Source: Hsuehochloa calcarea (lineage: Eukaryota > Streptophyta > Magnoliopsida > Poales > Poaceae). Taken from it: a stretch of 64,000 nt of DNA. Shown piece after piece: positions 24,001-35,189 of this stretch. Position numbers and translations under genes: made by a program. Within the stretch, counting starts at the first letter, position 1. Each line of letters opens with the position of its first letter. The notes beneath the pieces were generated by a model. That model did not search any database. It was not told the origin of the DNA and saw only the letters and a list, made by a program, of their open reading frames with translations. The stretch is from assembly GCA_036346395.1 (NCBI GenBank), contig CM070601.1:17233763-17297762 (forward strand), read 5' to 3'.

Positions 24001-24300
24001 TGCAACAAATAAATATAGTGTTTTGATTGTCCACGCTAGAAAGACTGCAGTTTGATTGCAACAAAGAATTTCCATTTGATCTTTACCACTTCTTTATATA
24101 ACAAAAAAACACAGTGGGTAAAGTACAAAAAATATGGCATTTTCATCTGTTCAATGTAAAGATCACATATTTCTGAATTTATTCCAATCCTACCACAAAT
24201 CAAGCTAAAGAACAAACATGTTCTGTGTGCAACTGACAGAGATCACACGAATGGATTTAGAACCAACCGATTTGGGCATGCCAGGGCCGGATCTGGTGCT
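21048..24300. other. Intergenic, 3' flanks of the two convergent genes
   Basis: The F-box gene (plus) and the translocator (minus) converge here, so both 3' UTRs lie at the edges. Sequence is AT-rich from 22150 on, with scattered short frames and no domain. No TIR or LTR was recognised. Poly(A) sites could not be placed. Confidence 0.5.
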
Positions 24301-25359
24301 CTATGCCTGGTTGTCGCTCTTGCGATCACCGTGCCCAACGCGCTCCTGCAACAGCGAGCCAGCCTCCTCGTCGGCCTGTGCGGCCTTCTTCTGCGCCTCC
24401 TTGGCCTTGAGCGCCTGCAACTTAACGTGGTTGTAGTAGCCCACCCCCAAGAAGGCGATCCCGTAGCCGAACAGGTTGATGGGGGTGACCGTGTCCCGGA
24501 TCACGGACCAGGAGAAGGCAATCAGTAGCCAGTCCTTGACAACTCCGCCGACATTCATGGTGAGAGCAGAGGTCTTGCCGACGAGAAGGAAAACAGCTAG
24601 GTTCAGCGCGAAGGCGCAGAGCGAGTTGGTCCCGAACACGAAGAAATCCGGCTGGAATGTGCCGATGGCGCGCAGCCTGGGCAGCTCGACGAACACCCAT
24701 GGCACGAGCAGGAAGCCGAGGCAGCAGGGCGCAACGTAGTAGAGCGAGGTGATGGGGTTGAGCGAGATGCCCTTGGAGGTGAGCAGGATCTGGATGAGGA
24801 CGAGCCTCGTGGCCTCGAAGGCGACGGCGGCGAGCTGGAGCGCGACGCCGCGGACGTCGAAGCGCGCCTCGCCGTAGGCGGCGACGGCGACGCCGAAGGA
24901 GATGGAGAGCATGTTGAGCATGGAGGACGACCTGAAGGTCTCCTTCTTGAAGAGAACCCCGATGGAGTAGACGGCGACAGGCATGAGCGCCTTGAGCATC
25001 TGGATGAACGACACCGAGAGGTAGATGTAGGCGGAGTTGGAGAACCACAACGACATGGCGTAGAGCGCACCGATGGGGAGAACGGAGGAGGTGTAGAGCT
25101 GCGGCGTCATGGCCGGCGAGGACGGCGGCTCGACGACGCGGAGGACGCGGACGAGGCCGACGGCAAGGGAGGAGCAGAAGGCCATGTGCACCATGGTGAG
25201 CGAGATGGGGAAGGGCCAGTTGTACATCTTGGGGTCGAGGATGTACTTGTTGTAGACGATGACGGCGAAGGAGAGGAAGATCCAGATTGCCACGTAGCAG
25301 TACGAGAGGAGCACCTTCCGGAGCACCGACTCCGACATGCCCCCGCCCTCCCGCCCCAT
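24301..25359 (-). CDS. Probable sugar-phosphate/phosphate translocator (DMT superfamily)
   Basis: Intronless, 352 residues; the ATG at 25359 is chosen because everything upstream in frame lacks ATG and is proline-rich 5' UTR-like sequence. About ten membrane segments: YCYVAIWIFLSFAVIVYNKY (20-39), then SLTMVHMAFCSSLAVGLV, VLPIGALYAMSLW, SAYIYLSVSFIQMLKALMPV (109-128), SFGVAVAAYGEARFDV, TRLVLIQILL, SLYYVAPCCLGFLLVPWVFV, LCAFALNLAVFLLVGKTSAL (247-266), WLLIAFSWSV, and INLFGYGIAFLGVGYYNH. This is the TPT/NST family, closest in wording to the Arabidopsis At5g25400/At4g32390 group, whose substrate is not firmly established. The tail is charged with lysines and acids and faces the cytosol. No plastid transit peptide is evident, so a Golgi/endomembrane location is more likely. 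Its upstream region is interrupted by the nested transposon stack. Confidence 0.93.
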   Translation of the reverse strand: MGREGGGMSESVLRKVLLSYCYVAIWIFLSFAVIVYNKYILDPKMYNWPFPISLTMVHMAFCSSLAVGLVRVLRVVEPPSSPAMTPQLYTSSVLPIGALYAMSLWFSNSAYIYLSVSFIQMLKALMPVAVYSIGVLFKKETFRSSSMLNMLSISFGVAVAAYGEARFDVRGVALQLAAVAFEATRLVLIQILLTSKGISLNPITSLYYVAPCCLGFLLVPWVFVELPRLRAIGTFQPDFFVFGTNSLCAFALNLAVFLLVGKTSALTMNVGGVVKDWLLIAFSWSVIRDTVTPINLFGYGIAFLGVGYYNHVKLQALKAKEAQKKAAQADEEAGSLLQERVGHGDRKSDNQA

Positions 25360-25646
25360 GGCTTCTCCGGCGAGGCGGGGTGGTGGTGGTAGATCTGGAT
25401 CCGGGGGTTGGGGTGGGGAGGCGGGGCCGCGGGGGTGAGGAGCTGGAGGAGGCGGCGGATCTGAGTATTTGGGGAGAGATGTGGGAGGTGGGGGGGATGG
25501 GGTGGACCGTGGGAGCTTGGATCCTTGGACTGGGTGGCTGGGTGCGGTGGCCACGTGGAAATTTGCTTCGTTTTCGTTTGGGATTTTTTTTGTGGGCTTA
25601 ACGGGTACGCTTTGACTTGCCTTTTGTTAGGTTAAAAAAAAAATCG
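25360..25646 (-). promoter_or_regulatory. Remaining proximal 5' region of the translocator gene
   Basis: Between the ATG (25359) and the hAT target duplication (25647). The first 195 bp is GC- and G-rich on the plus strand (pyrimidine-rich 5' UTR on the coding strand); then a T-run and TTTGACTTGCC, which on the plus strand contains a W-box core TTGAC. No clear TATA box. Anything beyond about 300 bp upstream of the ATG is transposon for 29 kb. Confidence 0.5.
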
Positions 25647-25654
25647 GTTTGTGG
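25647..25654 (+). repeat. Left 8-bp target-site duplication of the hAT element
   Basis: GTTTGTGG, repeated exactly at 54582-54589, directly outside the hAT termini. Eight bases is the hallmark duplication length of hAT transposition. Confidence 0.85.
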
Positions 25655-26274
25655 AGGACCTGGACAAATAGACGGTCCGACTTGACACAACACGATCGGG
25701 TATGGTCTTTTTCGGTCCGACAATTAGATGGGCTAGGTCGGTTCATGTGCCAAAGAGCCGATCTAGTCATAATCTGTTGAAGCTTCGTGCCGTGCCGGAC
25801 TAGCACGAGCACGTTTGGCTAATCTGGCCAAGTTTGGCTAATCTGGCCAAGTCTGGCTTGTTTGGTCCGCTAGAATTAAAAAAATTCAAAAAATAAGAAA
25901 AATATGTAGAATTCAGAAGTAGATATAAAAATTGAAAAAAAGATACAATCATATTGAAAATGTAATAAAGAGTTTTATTAATGTCCAACTCACTGTCTCG
26001 TTAAAACCTTCGTCAAGTAAAAGCTCAAATAGAGAAAACATTGGCAAAGAAAAAAGAGTACAACCTATATTTTTACAATTCTACATACATGATGCATTCT
26101 TATTTTATATGTCGGTGTCATTGTCTAAGTACAAATTTTCGAATACCTCCGATAACTCTGGATTTTTCACAGAGTGTTGTGTTCGTGAATCAGCTTGTTC
26201 CTAGTCCTTCACAGATAGAAGTATCTCCACCATCTCACTTGTGAGACTTCATTCTCTCTCCTCTAATATTCTTC

Positions 26275-26638
26275 AGAGAGACTGAAAGCAAATCCAGAGG
26301 AAATCGTCGAGACAGGAACAGTTAACACACCACGTGCAAGTATGGATAACACGAGATATGTTAACTTATATGCTTGCCACCATAGTAATATTTCAAACCC
26401 TTATGAGTTGAAATTCACAGTATCACTGTCCAGACAGGTGGATAGTTCCCCGCTCCTTGTAGGTCTTGGCTGAGCAAGCTGCAGTGTAGAAATACTATAA
26501 GAAGAAGATCTGGACTTGGAGGAAGAGGCACCGATGATCTTGCCCCACATATTTGTCTTGCTACTTAAGGCGGGGGCTACTGGAGGTCGTTGCGAGCGAA
26601 CTCCCGGAACTTATTTTCATACTTTTGGTAAACCTCGT
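26275..26638 (-). pseudogene. hAT transposase, C-terminal part with hATC domain
   Basis: Continues the transposase after the TAT insertion: VYQKYENKFREFARNDLQ directly beside the insertion point, then, after a linker with low similarity and stops, FEILLWWQAYKLTYLVLSIL, ARGVLTVPVSTISSGFAFSL, the hATC dimerisation segment (WW, then LAR.VLTVPVSTISS). The usual Glu after STISS is Gly here. Pieces are in different frames, so the protein is broken as read. hATC mediates transposase dimerisation needed for excision. Confidence 0.8.
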
Positions 26639-27274
26639 TGTCGACGATCAAATCGCCGATCTTATGAATATATGAATGAAAAGAAGAAAATGGCGCATAT
26701 CTTCTAGAAAGTAGTGAGACTGTTCTTTATTACTTTAAACTGGCTATTACAAAGAGTGTATATAACTTAGACTAAAGAGTAATTCGGGAGTACAAGGCTC
26801 TTGAGAGTGTCTCCCAAATGATCTTCATCTGCTTGCCTCCCAACTTCATCGCATTCCTCCTTATGTAGTTGATGAAGGGTTGGCGATTGTTCATGGAGGA
26901 GACGCTGCTTCGGGAAGCAACACGTCCGTTGAAGAGAGGTGTCGATTGATAATGTATCAATCACAGTGCGGTTATATGTTAATGAGTCATGTAACCGTAC
27001 TCGAAGATCGTAGCGTCGCGGGTATGGAATATATAGCGATGTTTCATTCGTCACACGCAGAAGCATATGTCCGGTCGTAGATCCGCACATCGCTCAAAAC
27101 CTTGTGAGCATTTGACTGCCTGAGACTAGGTTTGGAACCATGTCCACCGTATTGGGTACTATGTAACCTCTGGAATTCTTACGACCAGTGAGGTCGTTAG
27201 CCTTAGGGTTTACGACCATGAAGACGTATGGTCTCTATATACTAAATAATAAATAGAGATTTTAATCATCGTCA
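26639..27274 (-). repeat. 3' LTR of the TAT element
   Basis: 636 bp; matches 39526-40171 throughout with substitutions and short indels. Directly inside it is GCTAGCCATCGAAC; on the minus strand this would be the purine-tract position, but no strong purine run is present. Confidence 0.92.
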
Positions 27275-27509
27275 GCTAGCCATCGAACTTTAAATGAATT
27301 GGTCGTATAGACGCTTACTCCCAACGCAATCGTATCGGGCAGACCCCTCATTAAATGTCATGGTATTCGAGGCGGTCCGTATTCATTTTTAAAATTCAGA
27401 AATTGCCTTGGAAATTGAAGGAACTCTTGGTCCACTGGTCAAAAAAGGGATTTTTGTCTGTTGAATTTTCCCCAGAAACGGTTACAGTGTTGTCGCTATA
27501 AAATGCCCC

Positions 27510-30500
27510 TTAGCACTGGTGTTGGGTTTCTACGCCTTTTGCTTTCCTCTTCATCTTCCAAGAAACCATCTTCGTTCACCTTTGAATTCTCCACCAGAAA
27601 GAAATCACCATGCCGGATCTTATTACCAACTGGTCGATTCCGATCTGAGTGAGAAAAAACTTGAAAGTCTGGAAAAGGTTGGGCTATTACCCGACGTAAA
27701 CGTCGTCGTGGAGATCGATTTGGGGAACATTCTCCAAGTGGTGAGGATGGAGAAATTCCTGTTTTTCTCGCATATATCGAATGCGGCTTCAGACTTCCAG
27801 TTCACTCATTTCTTTCTCAAGTTCTGGAGTATTATGGAGTTAAACTGATCAATCTGGCCCCCAACGCCATAGCCAACCTCAGCATCTTCGTTTACCTCTG
27901 CGAAGCATACCTGAGAATTCCAGCAACCCTGGACCTCTTCAGTACTACTACAGATTGGTGAATGCGAAGAAGACGACCGGTACACCCGGAGAGCGTACCT
28001 TACGTCTCCATGACGGGAAGGCTGAGGAGTACATTCCAATGTACTCCAAGTATTCATGGTCATCATGGAAGAAGAGTTGGTTTTACATGAAGATCACACA
28101 GGGCGATGGCCTTTATTACAACGATAAAAAGGCTATCGAGATCCCGCAATGGCGTTCCTCCTCGAAGAAGGAGGGGAAAATTGGGAGATGGGTTGAAGCT
28201 ATCCATCTCCTGCGTGTCAGGGGTTTGACATCCTGGCACGTGGTGAGTGACTTCTCTATGCGGAGAATCAGTCCTTTGAAGGCCAGAGCTCACTCGATGC
28301 TCTGGTATATTGGCCGTGACGATACGACCAAGAATTCTAGGGAATGTAATTTTAGTAAGAATCCGACCAGTATATCTTTCTGGTCAAATGCTCTTATAAC
28401 CCTATGTTGGACCGAAAAGGCGACTAGAGGGGGTGAATAGGAGCACGCTCACTTTTTCAACCAAGATTAGATTCAACACAAATTTCACTCCAATAGCTAT
28501 AGAAGCTATGAAGATCGATATACTAGTACAACGGAAGACTAGAATTGAATCCAATCAAAACCCCAAAGCAAAACAACCAAAAACAACCGAAACTTAATTT
28601 CCTAAGTGTAGGACGGTCTGACCTCTACTCAAGGGCGCTCTGACCGGTCCATGGGTGGTCTGACCTTTGTGTAGGGGCGGTCTGACCTCCAGCCTGATGA
28701 ACAGTGAAATCAGCCCGAAAAATGAAGTTGCAAATAGGTCTAACTTTTGATCACAACTCCAAACTTCATGAAACTTGGAACACATCTTCTATAGGATGTC
28801 AGGAACCTATTCCAATCGAAGATCATAGAGATCCCTGGAAAAGTTACGACATTTTTCAGTTTGAGAGATGGATGGTTCAAAACCAAGTCAAAACGAAAAC
28901 GAGATCCAAAAACTTACTCGTGGTTGATTGATGATCAAGATGATCTTAGATGTGTTCCCACATGTCACAGCAAGCTAGATCATGTAAAGAAATCAATCAA
29001 AAAACATGCGAATCAAAGAAGGACTCAAAATCACCAAATAGAGAGAAGAAGGGCAAAGAGACACATCTTTGATCAAAGCTTTCTTTGGATTGATTTGATA
29101 GGGTTTGGGTTTACAGCCACTCCATCAATGGAGGACAAAGCTCAATCCAAGAGCACAAGATCAAATCAAAACTCTCTAGAACACTAACCTCCACTAATCC
29201 TCTCCCTAAGCCAAAACTAGGGTTTCAACAATGAAAAGGGTTAAAGGGGTGCAGCCACCTCCCTCCTCTATTTATAGTGGAGACTTAGACCTTCTAGAAG
29301 TTCTAACTTAAATGGGCTCCCGTTAAGGCCCAAAACAAAGGGGTCACACACGCACGCTTCTCGAAGCACCGTCTTCATCTCCTCTTTATCTACTCCGCTT
29401 CTCCACGCCATCTTTCGCCGCGGGTCGTCAAAAGGTCACCAAGGCGGTATTTGGTAATATTACCAAAATACCCCTTCTCGGTCCTTCTCTGAAGACCGAG
29501 TCCATCTGCGCGAAGCACTTCGCATACTCCGCCACGTGTAGGTTGATCAATGACTCTCTTCATGTCGGCAAGTCTCTCCCATCCGGCTCCCACCAGAACC
29601 ACCATGGCACTTGCACCGACCCCCGCGCCGCTTGATCCAAACAGTCGCACCGAACTGCCCGTTTGGTCATCATTGTCCATTCTGTGCCATGCTTGACTCC
29701 ATTGACTTCACCCGGCATACCCGATCGTTCTGGACCTCAGCTCTCCAAGCTTAGTCCCGATCATCATCGCCGTTGACCGTCGTTGACCACCAAGCAACCT
29801 GCACAACAATAGACAAGCAAATCTAATACGGGAACAAGTTCTTCACAACTTGACCCACGTTAGTCAAAACATGCAACATGCAACACATATGCATCAAACT
29901 CATGACTTTGACCTAACCACGAACAACGCCGCCACGAAGGACGACATTCAAATGACAACCGGTCGATCGCCTCGAGCCGGCGGCCGACTGCTCACCCCGC
30001 GGCCCGATCACTACAAGCCCGGCCGACGCCAAAGGGACTCAACCAAATTTTGGCTCCTCAAAATCCAAACCTCTGGAAACTTTAAACCAATAGAACCTTT
30101 TATCGAGACTCCAAAATTATGAGACCAAGTGCATTGGGATCCCTCACTTGCCTACACCTCTATTTTTGGCCCACTGCTCGACCACTTTTAGTCACGGCCG
30201 GTCCGACCGGCGCACATGGCCGGTCCGATCGATTGGGACCTGGTCGGACCGCGTCTATGGCGATCGGACCGCCCGCCCGTAAATCTGAACAGCTCAAAAC
30301 TTTATCGAAAACACGTGAAACGATAAACCGTTAACACCATTGCCAATTGTCACATCATCCTAAGATCTGGAGCATATCCCCATGATATCCACACCCTAAG
30401 ACCTCTCTTTTTGTTACAGCTTTGTCTTCTGATGAAATCAAAAGCCGGATCAGAATGATCTGTGCTGGAGAGCCTAATGAGAATGCTGGTTTCCTTTTGA

Positions 30501-32438
30501 TCTTAGCAGTGACTACTGCTGAAGAGAGGGCTGAGAGACTTCGGGTAAGCATGATAATTATTTTCCATCTTTACAATCTTTTCCGATCGGTGTTTACCTA
30601 AAAATCCTCTTTGATATGTAGTCGGTTGGTCTAAGAATTGATGAGGCCACGAGACCTGTGAGCCAATTGACGAACCGCCCAACCTTACGATCACTAGTGA
30701 TCGTGTAGAGGTAGGTAATCGAAGGAAATACTTTTTGCTTAGATGAAAAAGATATGTTCATCACCCGACTAACTTTGTTTGTTGAATCAGGCGGTAGTCA
30801 TTGAGCCCCATACAGTTGCTCAAGATTTGCTAAGGGCCGTTGAAGCAACTACTTTGGTGACCGATGAACCTACACCATCAGATCAAACGATCAGGGATTG
30901 TACTCTCGACCAGTTGGTTGAAAGTATTACATCTGATCGTTCATTGAAGGATGTAGAGGGTACAACCAACCCTACCAGTTCAAGATTGGAAAAGTTGGTT
31001 GAAAAGAAAAGCTAGCGCTACAGACTTTAAGCCAACGCGCTTCAGAGTCAAGATAAAAAAGATATCTGGGTATGTTGTAAGTGAAATTATCATATGAACG
31101 CATACCTTTTATATCCTTAGCGAACTTGAATTCTGAACTTCGTTTTCTTTGCGCAGATCTGTTGGAGCCCTAGTCGCTCCCGATCAGGTTACTCTAGCAG
31201 GTCAGGTGATCGAGGGCACCTCCAACTAGGGCTTTCCTCAGACAAGAAATCCTGAGGAGGAAGTGGCTGGGGAAGCCCCCGAGACTACTTCAGTGTTGGA
31301 ATCTGATTTGGATCCTGTGGTGATTTTTACTCCGTCAGCAGAGGTAGGCATCTCTGCAGACACACTGGAGATTCCAACTTCTGAAAGGAACTCCTCCCAG
31401 ACTAACATGTCCCCTTTCTCTCCCCGATTTATCAAGGATAAGGAGATTGATGATGCTTGGAGGAGAGTATCAGATCGTCTTGCAAAGGCGAATCTTGGTA
31501 AGATTTTTACCGATTATAATGATGTGGCAATTCAAGTAAGTGTCCTCAATCATTCTTATAGTTTTTCTTGAAGTTCACAAGAAACTTTAAAGAAAAAATG
31601 CTATTCATGTAGCATATGGTTGAAAATTTTGCTGCGATCGGAGGACTAACCGATCGGATTAAGAATCTAGAGCAAAAACACTCAGAACTAGAAAGTAAGA
31701 AGTTTCTTCTTAATTTATCTTTTGCTAAGACTTTCCTTTTTTCTTTTAACTATCCTCCCTTATCAAATTTGATAGATTTGGAGAAAATAAAAGAAGAAGC
31801 TTTGGCTGAAAAAGCCAGAAGAATAAAGCTTGAAGAGGAAATTCAAGCTAAAAACCGGTCGATCGAAAACTTGATGACTAGATATGAAAAATTCCAGAAA
31901 AAATCCAGTAAAAAGGTCGAAGGTAACTTAGTCGTAGACTTGACTTAGTATCTCTTCTGATCCTTTTTAGCCTAATATTTGTTATGCTTATGCAGAATAA
32001 AATGAAGCTTTAATCAAAGCAAAGAAAGCTTTGGAATTTGAGCAAGACAAGGGGGCAGCAGTTATGTTTAACCTTGATGAACAAATTACTGCACTCAACA
32101 AAATGATCTTTGATATGGGATCAGGATCAACGTTGCCTTCCTTAAGTGATCCAATGGAAAAGGTAAATTACCTTGGTCACCTTTTGGAGAACCTTAAGGG
32201 CTTGCTCAAAACTACAAGAGATAATTACGCCCTGTCCGTAAAGGAATCTATTGCTAGTGGAGTTAGTCTTGCTTTGGCAAAACTGAAGGCGTCCGACCCC
32301 TCTATCAATCTTCATGCTATTGAAGAAGATTTTAACTGCTTGCCTGAGGAGGCGACCAAGTTTCTCAATGAAGTTAAACCTCTTGGAGACAAGGTTGCAA
32401 AAGAAATGATGGTCGGATCTCCATCCAGCAGTGACTAA
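27510..32438 (+). pseudogene. Antisense extra ORF of the TAT element (PF04195-like N-terminus, coiled-coil C-terminus)
   Basis: Plus-strand coding blocks opposite to the element's own genes. Block 1 (27610-28404): SDLSEKKLESLEKVGLLP, GEDGEIPVFLAYIECGFRLP, YGVKLINLAPNAIANLSIFV, CEAYLRIPATLDLF, then, after a frameshift, NAKKTTGTPGERTLRLHDGK and SWSSWKKSWFYMKI. This is the wording of the 'putative gypsy type transposon' domain (PF04195). A solo LTR cuts it at 28405-30393. After it: a splice-acceptor-like TTGTTACAG at about 30411-30420, LSSDEIKSRIRMICAGEPNE, and further exons at 30779-31015, 31263-31535, 31616-31950 and 32000-32438 rich in Lys/Glu heptads (coiled coil), with GTAAGT-type donors (31534) and TATGCAG-type acceptors (31995). 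Function unknown in the family; Grande's antisense gene is similar in position. Frameshifts make this copy defective. Confidence 0.75.
28405..30393 (-). mobile_element. Solo LTR of the SIRE-like copia family
   Basis: 1989 bp, ends TGTTGGACCGAAAAGGCG and ATGATATCCACA, with an exact target duplication CCCTA at 28400-28404 and 30394-30398. It is the same family as 40662-42545 and 50569-52432 (shared GGCGACTAG..GGGTGAATAGG start and GCCATTGCCAATTG..CATATCC end) but more diverged, so older. No internal region lies beside it: LTR-LTR recombination has removed the body. It interrupts the antisense extra ORF of the TAT element. Confidence 0.92.
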
Positions 32439-33273
32439 TGGAGGGCAATTTCTAGCAATAAAAATCCTGCAAAAAAGAGAGAGTATGCAAAAAAAAATGT
32501 GTAAAAACTTACCTGAGTATGCAAAAAATGTGTAAAAACTTACCTTTATCTTATCAATGAAAAAAGAATTTTTGTTTATTCGGTCGACTTATCATATATT
32601 ACCCAGCCCCCGACTGTTTTATAGTAGAAGAACTTTACTATAAAAGCAGTAGGCCAATAATATGAACTTAAGTCTCAACCATTGTTTGAAAGTATGTACT
32701 GATTGTTGAAAAAATTGATCGTGATAATACTAGAAAACCTTTTTGGTCGGAACCACTGTTAGGTTTCGACTAGTTGTAAATCTGTTTTTTGTAATCAAAA
32801 TACTTACTAAGACAATATATGGTCGGAAGAAAAAATGATTTTTCTTGACAAGAGGAAGTTACATGCAAAGACATATATAATAAAGGAGAAGTGGTTTTAT
32901 TTCTATGCAGTGCTCAACGCTGGTCGAAATGAACTTGCTAAGAAATGAAGATATAGATTGTATTTCGCAATACGTGTTCGTTCTCTAGTCCGACTGACAG
33001 CGAGGATCGTAAGAAAAGGACCGTCGCTAGGAAGCTCCTTCCAGTGGGCGGAACCACATGCGAAAAAGGATAGACTTCGACTATGAGGTTTTCGTGGCCC
33101 GACCAGTAGCCAAACAAGAGTAGAACAGAATTTTGAAAATAAAACATATGATCTCCATAGTCCTAAGCATATGAACCGCAGTCGACCAGAGCTAAGTTCT
33201 GTCATATAAATAACATCACTTGCTTTTTGAGTTGATTCATTATTTATTAAACTGAATGGAAATGAAATAAAAA
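32439..33273. other. TAT internal region between antisense ORF and integrase
   Basis: AT-rich, no domain. The two convergent transcription units (antisense ORF plus, polyprotein minus) end here. Direct short repeats near 32485-32545 (AAAAAATGTGTAAAAACTTACCT twice, as 20-base-plus units). Confidence 0.5.
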
Positions 33274-34550
33274 TTAAACGAAAAACTTACGCAATTGGTC
33301 AATATTCCAAGAATTAGACAAAACCCTCCCGTCTGACATGGCTAATCGTACCAAACCTGGTCGGGTGACTTTGACCGCAGTGTAAGAACCTTCCCACTTG
33401 GGAGAAAGTTTGTTGCGATTTGCTTGGTTCTCAATTTTTCTAAGAACCAAATCATCTACAACAAAGCTGCGAGGTTGCACATTACGACTGTGGTACCTTC
33501 GCATGGCTTGTTGATAGATTGCCGAATGCAACAAGGCTTGGTTTCGTCGTTCCTCAAGGAAATTGACACCGTCGAGTCGTCTTTCTTCCTGATCATTTTC
33601 ATTAAAACTATCAATGCGAGCAGAACCAATTTTTAATTCTGGAGGAAGCATGGCTTCGGCCCCATAAACTAAAAAGAATGGTGTTTCATCGGTCGCACGA
33701 CTGGTCGTCGTACGAACAACCCATAAAACAGAAGGAAGTTCTTGAACCCAAGCTCCTGACCGTTTTATTAACTGGTCGAATACTCAGCATTTGACCCCCT
33801 GCATTATGATACCATTGGCACGTTCAACTGCTCCATTACTCCGTGGATTGGCAACCGAAGCGAAATGGACTCTGATACCCAGGTCGTCGCATAATTCCTG
33901 GAAATTACCGCTGGAAAACTGGGTACCATTGTCCGTGATTATACGACTGGGTACATCAAATCGTATAATCACATTTTTATGAGGAACCTCTTAGCAGCCT
34001 CAGTTGTAGTTTTAACAATTGGCTCGGTTTCAATCTACTTTGTAAACGTGTCAATCATGATGAAGAGGAATTCGAAGCCCCCGGGTGCTCTTGGGAAAGG
34101 TCCCGGAATGTCTAGTCCCTAGGTTGCAAATGGCCAAGAAAGAGAAATTGTTTGCAGAGCTTGCGACGGCTGATGTACTTGTCGGCTATGAAACTGACAT
34201 TGTACGCACTTCGTCACGAGCTCTTTTGCATCATGAAGGGTAGTTGGCCAATAGTATCCTTGCCTGAAGGTTTTACTGATCAGTGTTCTGTAGGAATGAT
34301 GTGCTCCACAGACTCCTCCATGAATTTCGGTTAGCAACTTAATGCGATCCGAGCGAGATATGCATCTCATCAACACTCCATGAGATCCTCGTCTATACAA
34401 GGTACATTCGATTAGAGTGTATGATTTGGTCTTCCGTGCTATACGATCAGCCTCTACATTATCTTCTGGAATTAAGTCATGCTGATGATAATTGTGGATC
34501 GATGTCATCCAATCTCTACCATGATCGTCACCGATCTGTGGAGCATCCAT
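33274..34550 (-). pseudogene. Integrase (TAT element)
   Basis: Minus strand: zinc-finger segment (IHGGVCGAHHSYRTL, QGYYWPTTLHDAKELVTKC, CQFHSRQVHQP) at 34119-34550; core with catalytic motif SRIITDNGTQFSSGNFQEL and NPRSNGAVERANGII at 33784-33972; C-terminal part (RNQALLHSAIYQQAMRRYHS, VVDDLVLRKIENQ) at 33274-33651. The first catalytic Asp region around 33980-34120 is out of frame. No chromodomain, as expected for TAT elements, which lack one. Confidence 0.88.
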
Positions 34551-34984
34551 GTGATCAGAATAAATTGGATCGACCTGATGTGAACCATTGATGTTCTCGA
34601 AAGCTCGACCACCGAGGGTGAATCGAGTTGCTCAAGAAAAACTCCCGGTGGGACGGTGGACCTTGTGGAGGCCATCCGTGCCAACTGATCTGCTAGAAAG
34701 TTTTCCTTCCTAGGAATATGTTGGATCTGAAAACCGAAGAAGTGTTTTTTGAGTTTTCGTACTTCCGGCATATAAGACGACATCTTGGTACTTGAGCATT
34801 GATACTCTTTCCCTACTTGATTCACTACTAGTTGAGAATCGTCTTTCACTAGTAATCTGCGAATCCCGAGCGAATGAACTGCTCGAAGTCCTGCTAGCAA
34901 ACCTTCATATTCCGCTACATTGTTAGTAGCAGGAAAGTTAAACTGGATGGCGTACTTAATGTGCTCGTCAATAGGGGATATCAA
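34505..34984 (-). pseudogene. Second (archaeal-type) RNase H, TAT element
   Basis: Reads FPATNNVAEYEGLLAGLRAV, LGIRRLLVKDDSQLVVNQVG and FQIQHIPRKENFLADQLARM, the archaeal-type RNase H found between gypsy RNase H and integrase in TAT elements. The conserved Glu (AEYEGLLAGL) and Asp (KDDSQLV; usually GDSQLV) are present. It probably improves hybrid degradation after decay of the original RNase H. The frame ends in a sequence that overlaps the integrase frame. Confidence 0.87.
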
Positions 34985-35189
34985 GACAACTCCTGCCCCC
35001 CGATCCTTTAAGCATTAATGAATCGTCAAAGTACATTATCCACTCGTCGTGATGCTCGTACGCGAGTTCTTGCTTAGGTTCTCTGTTTGTCCATTCGGCA
35101 ATGAATTCTGCTATTGCCTGAGACTTTATAGCTATTCGTGAGATAAAATGGAGGTCGAACGTCTCTAGTTCAACTGCCCATTTTGCTAT

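Noticed and set aside
25360..25554. 65-residue N-terminal extension of the translocator
   Set aside because: It starts at GTG, is proline-rich low complexity, and the family start at MGREGGG matches known proteins; read as 5' UTR.
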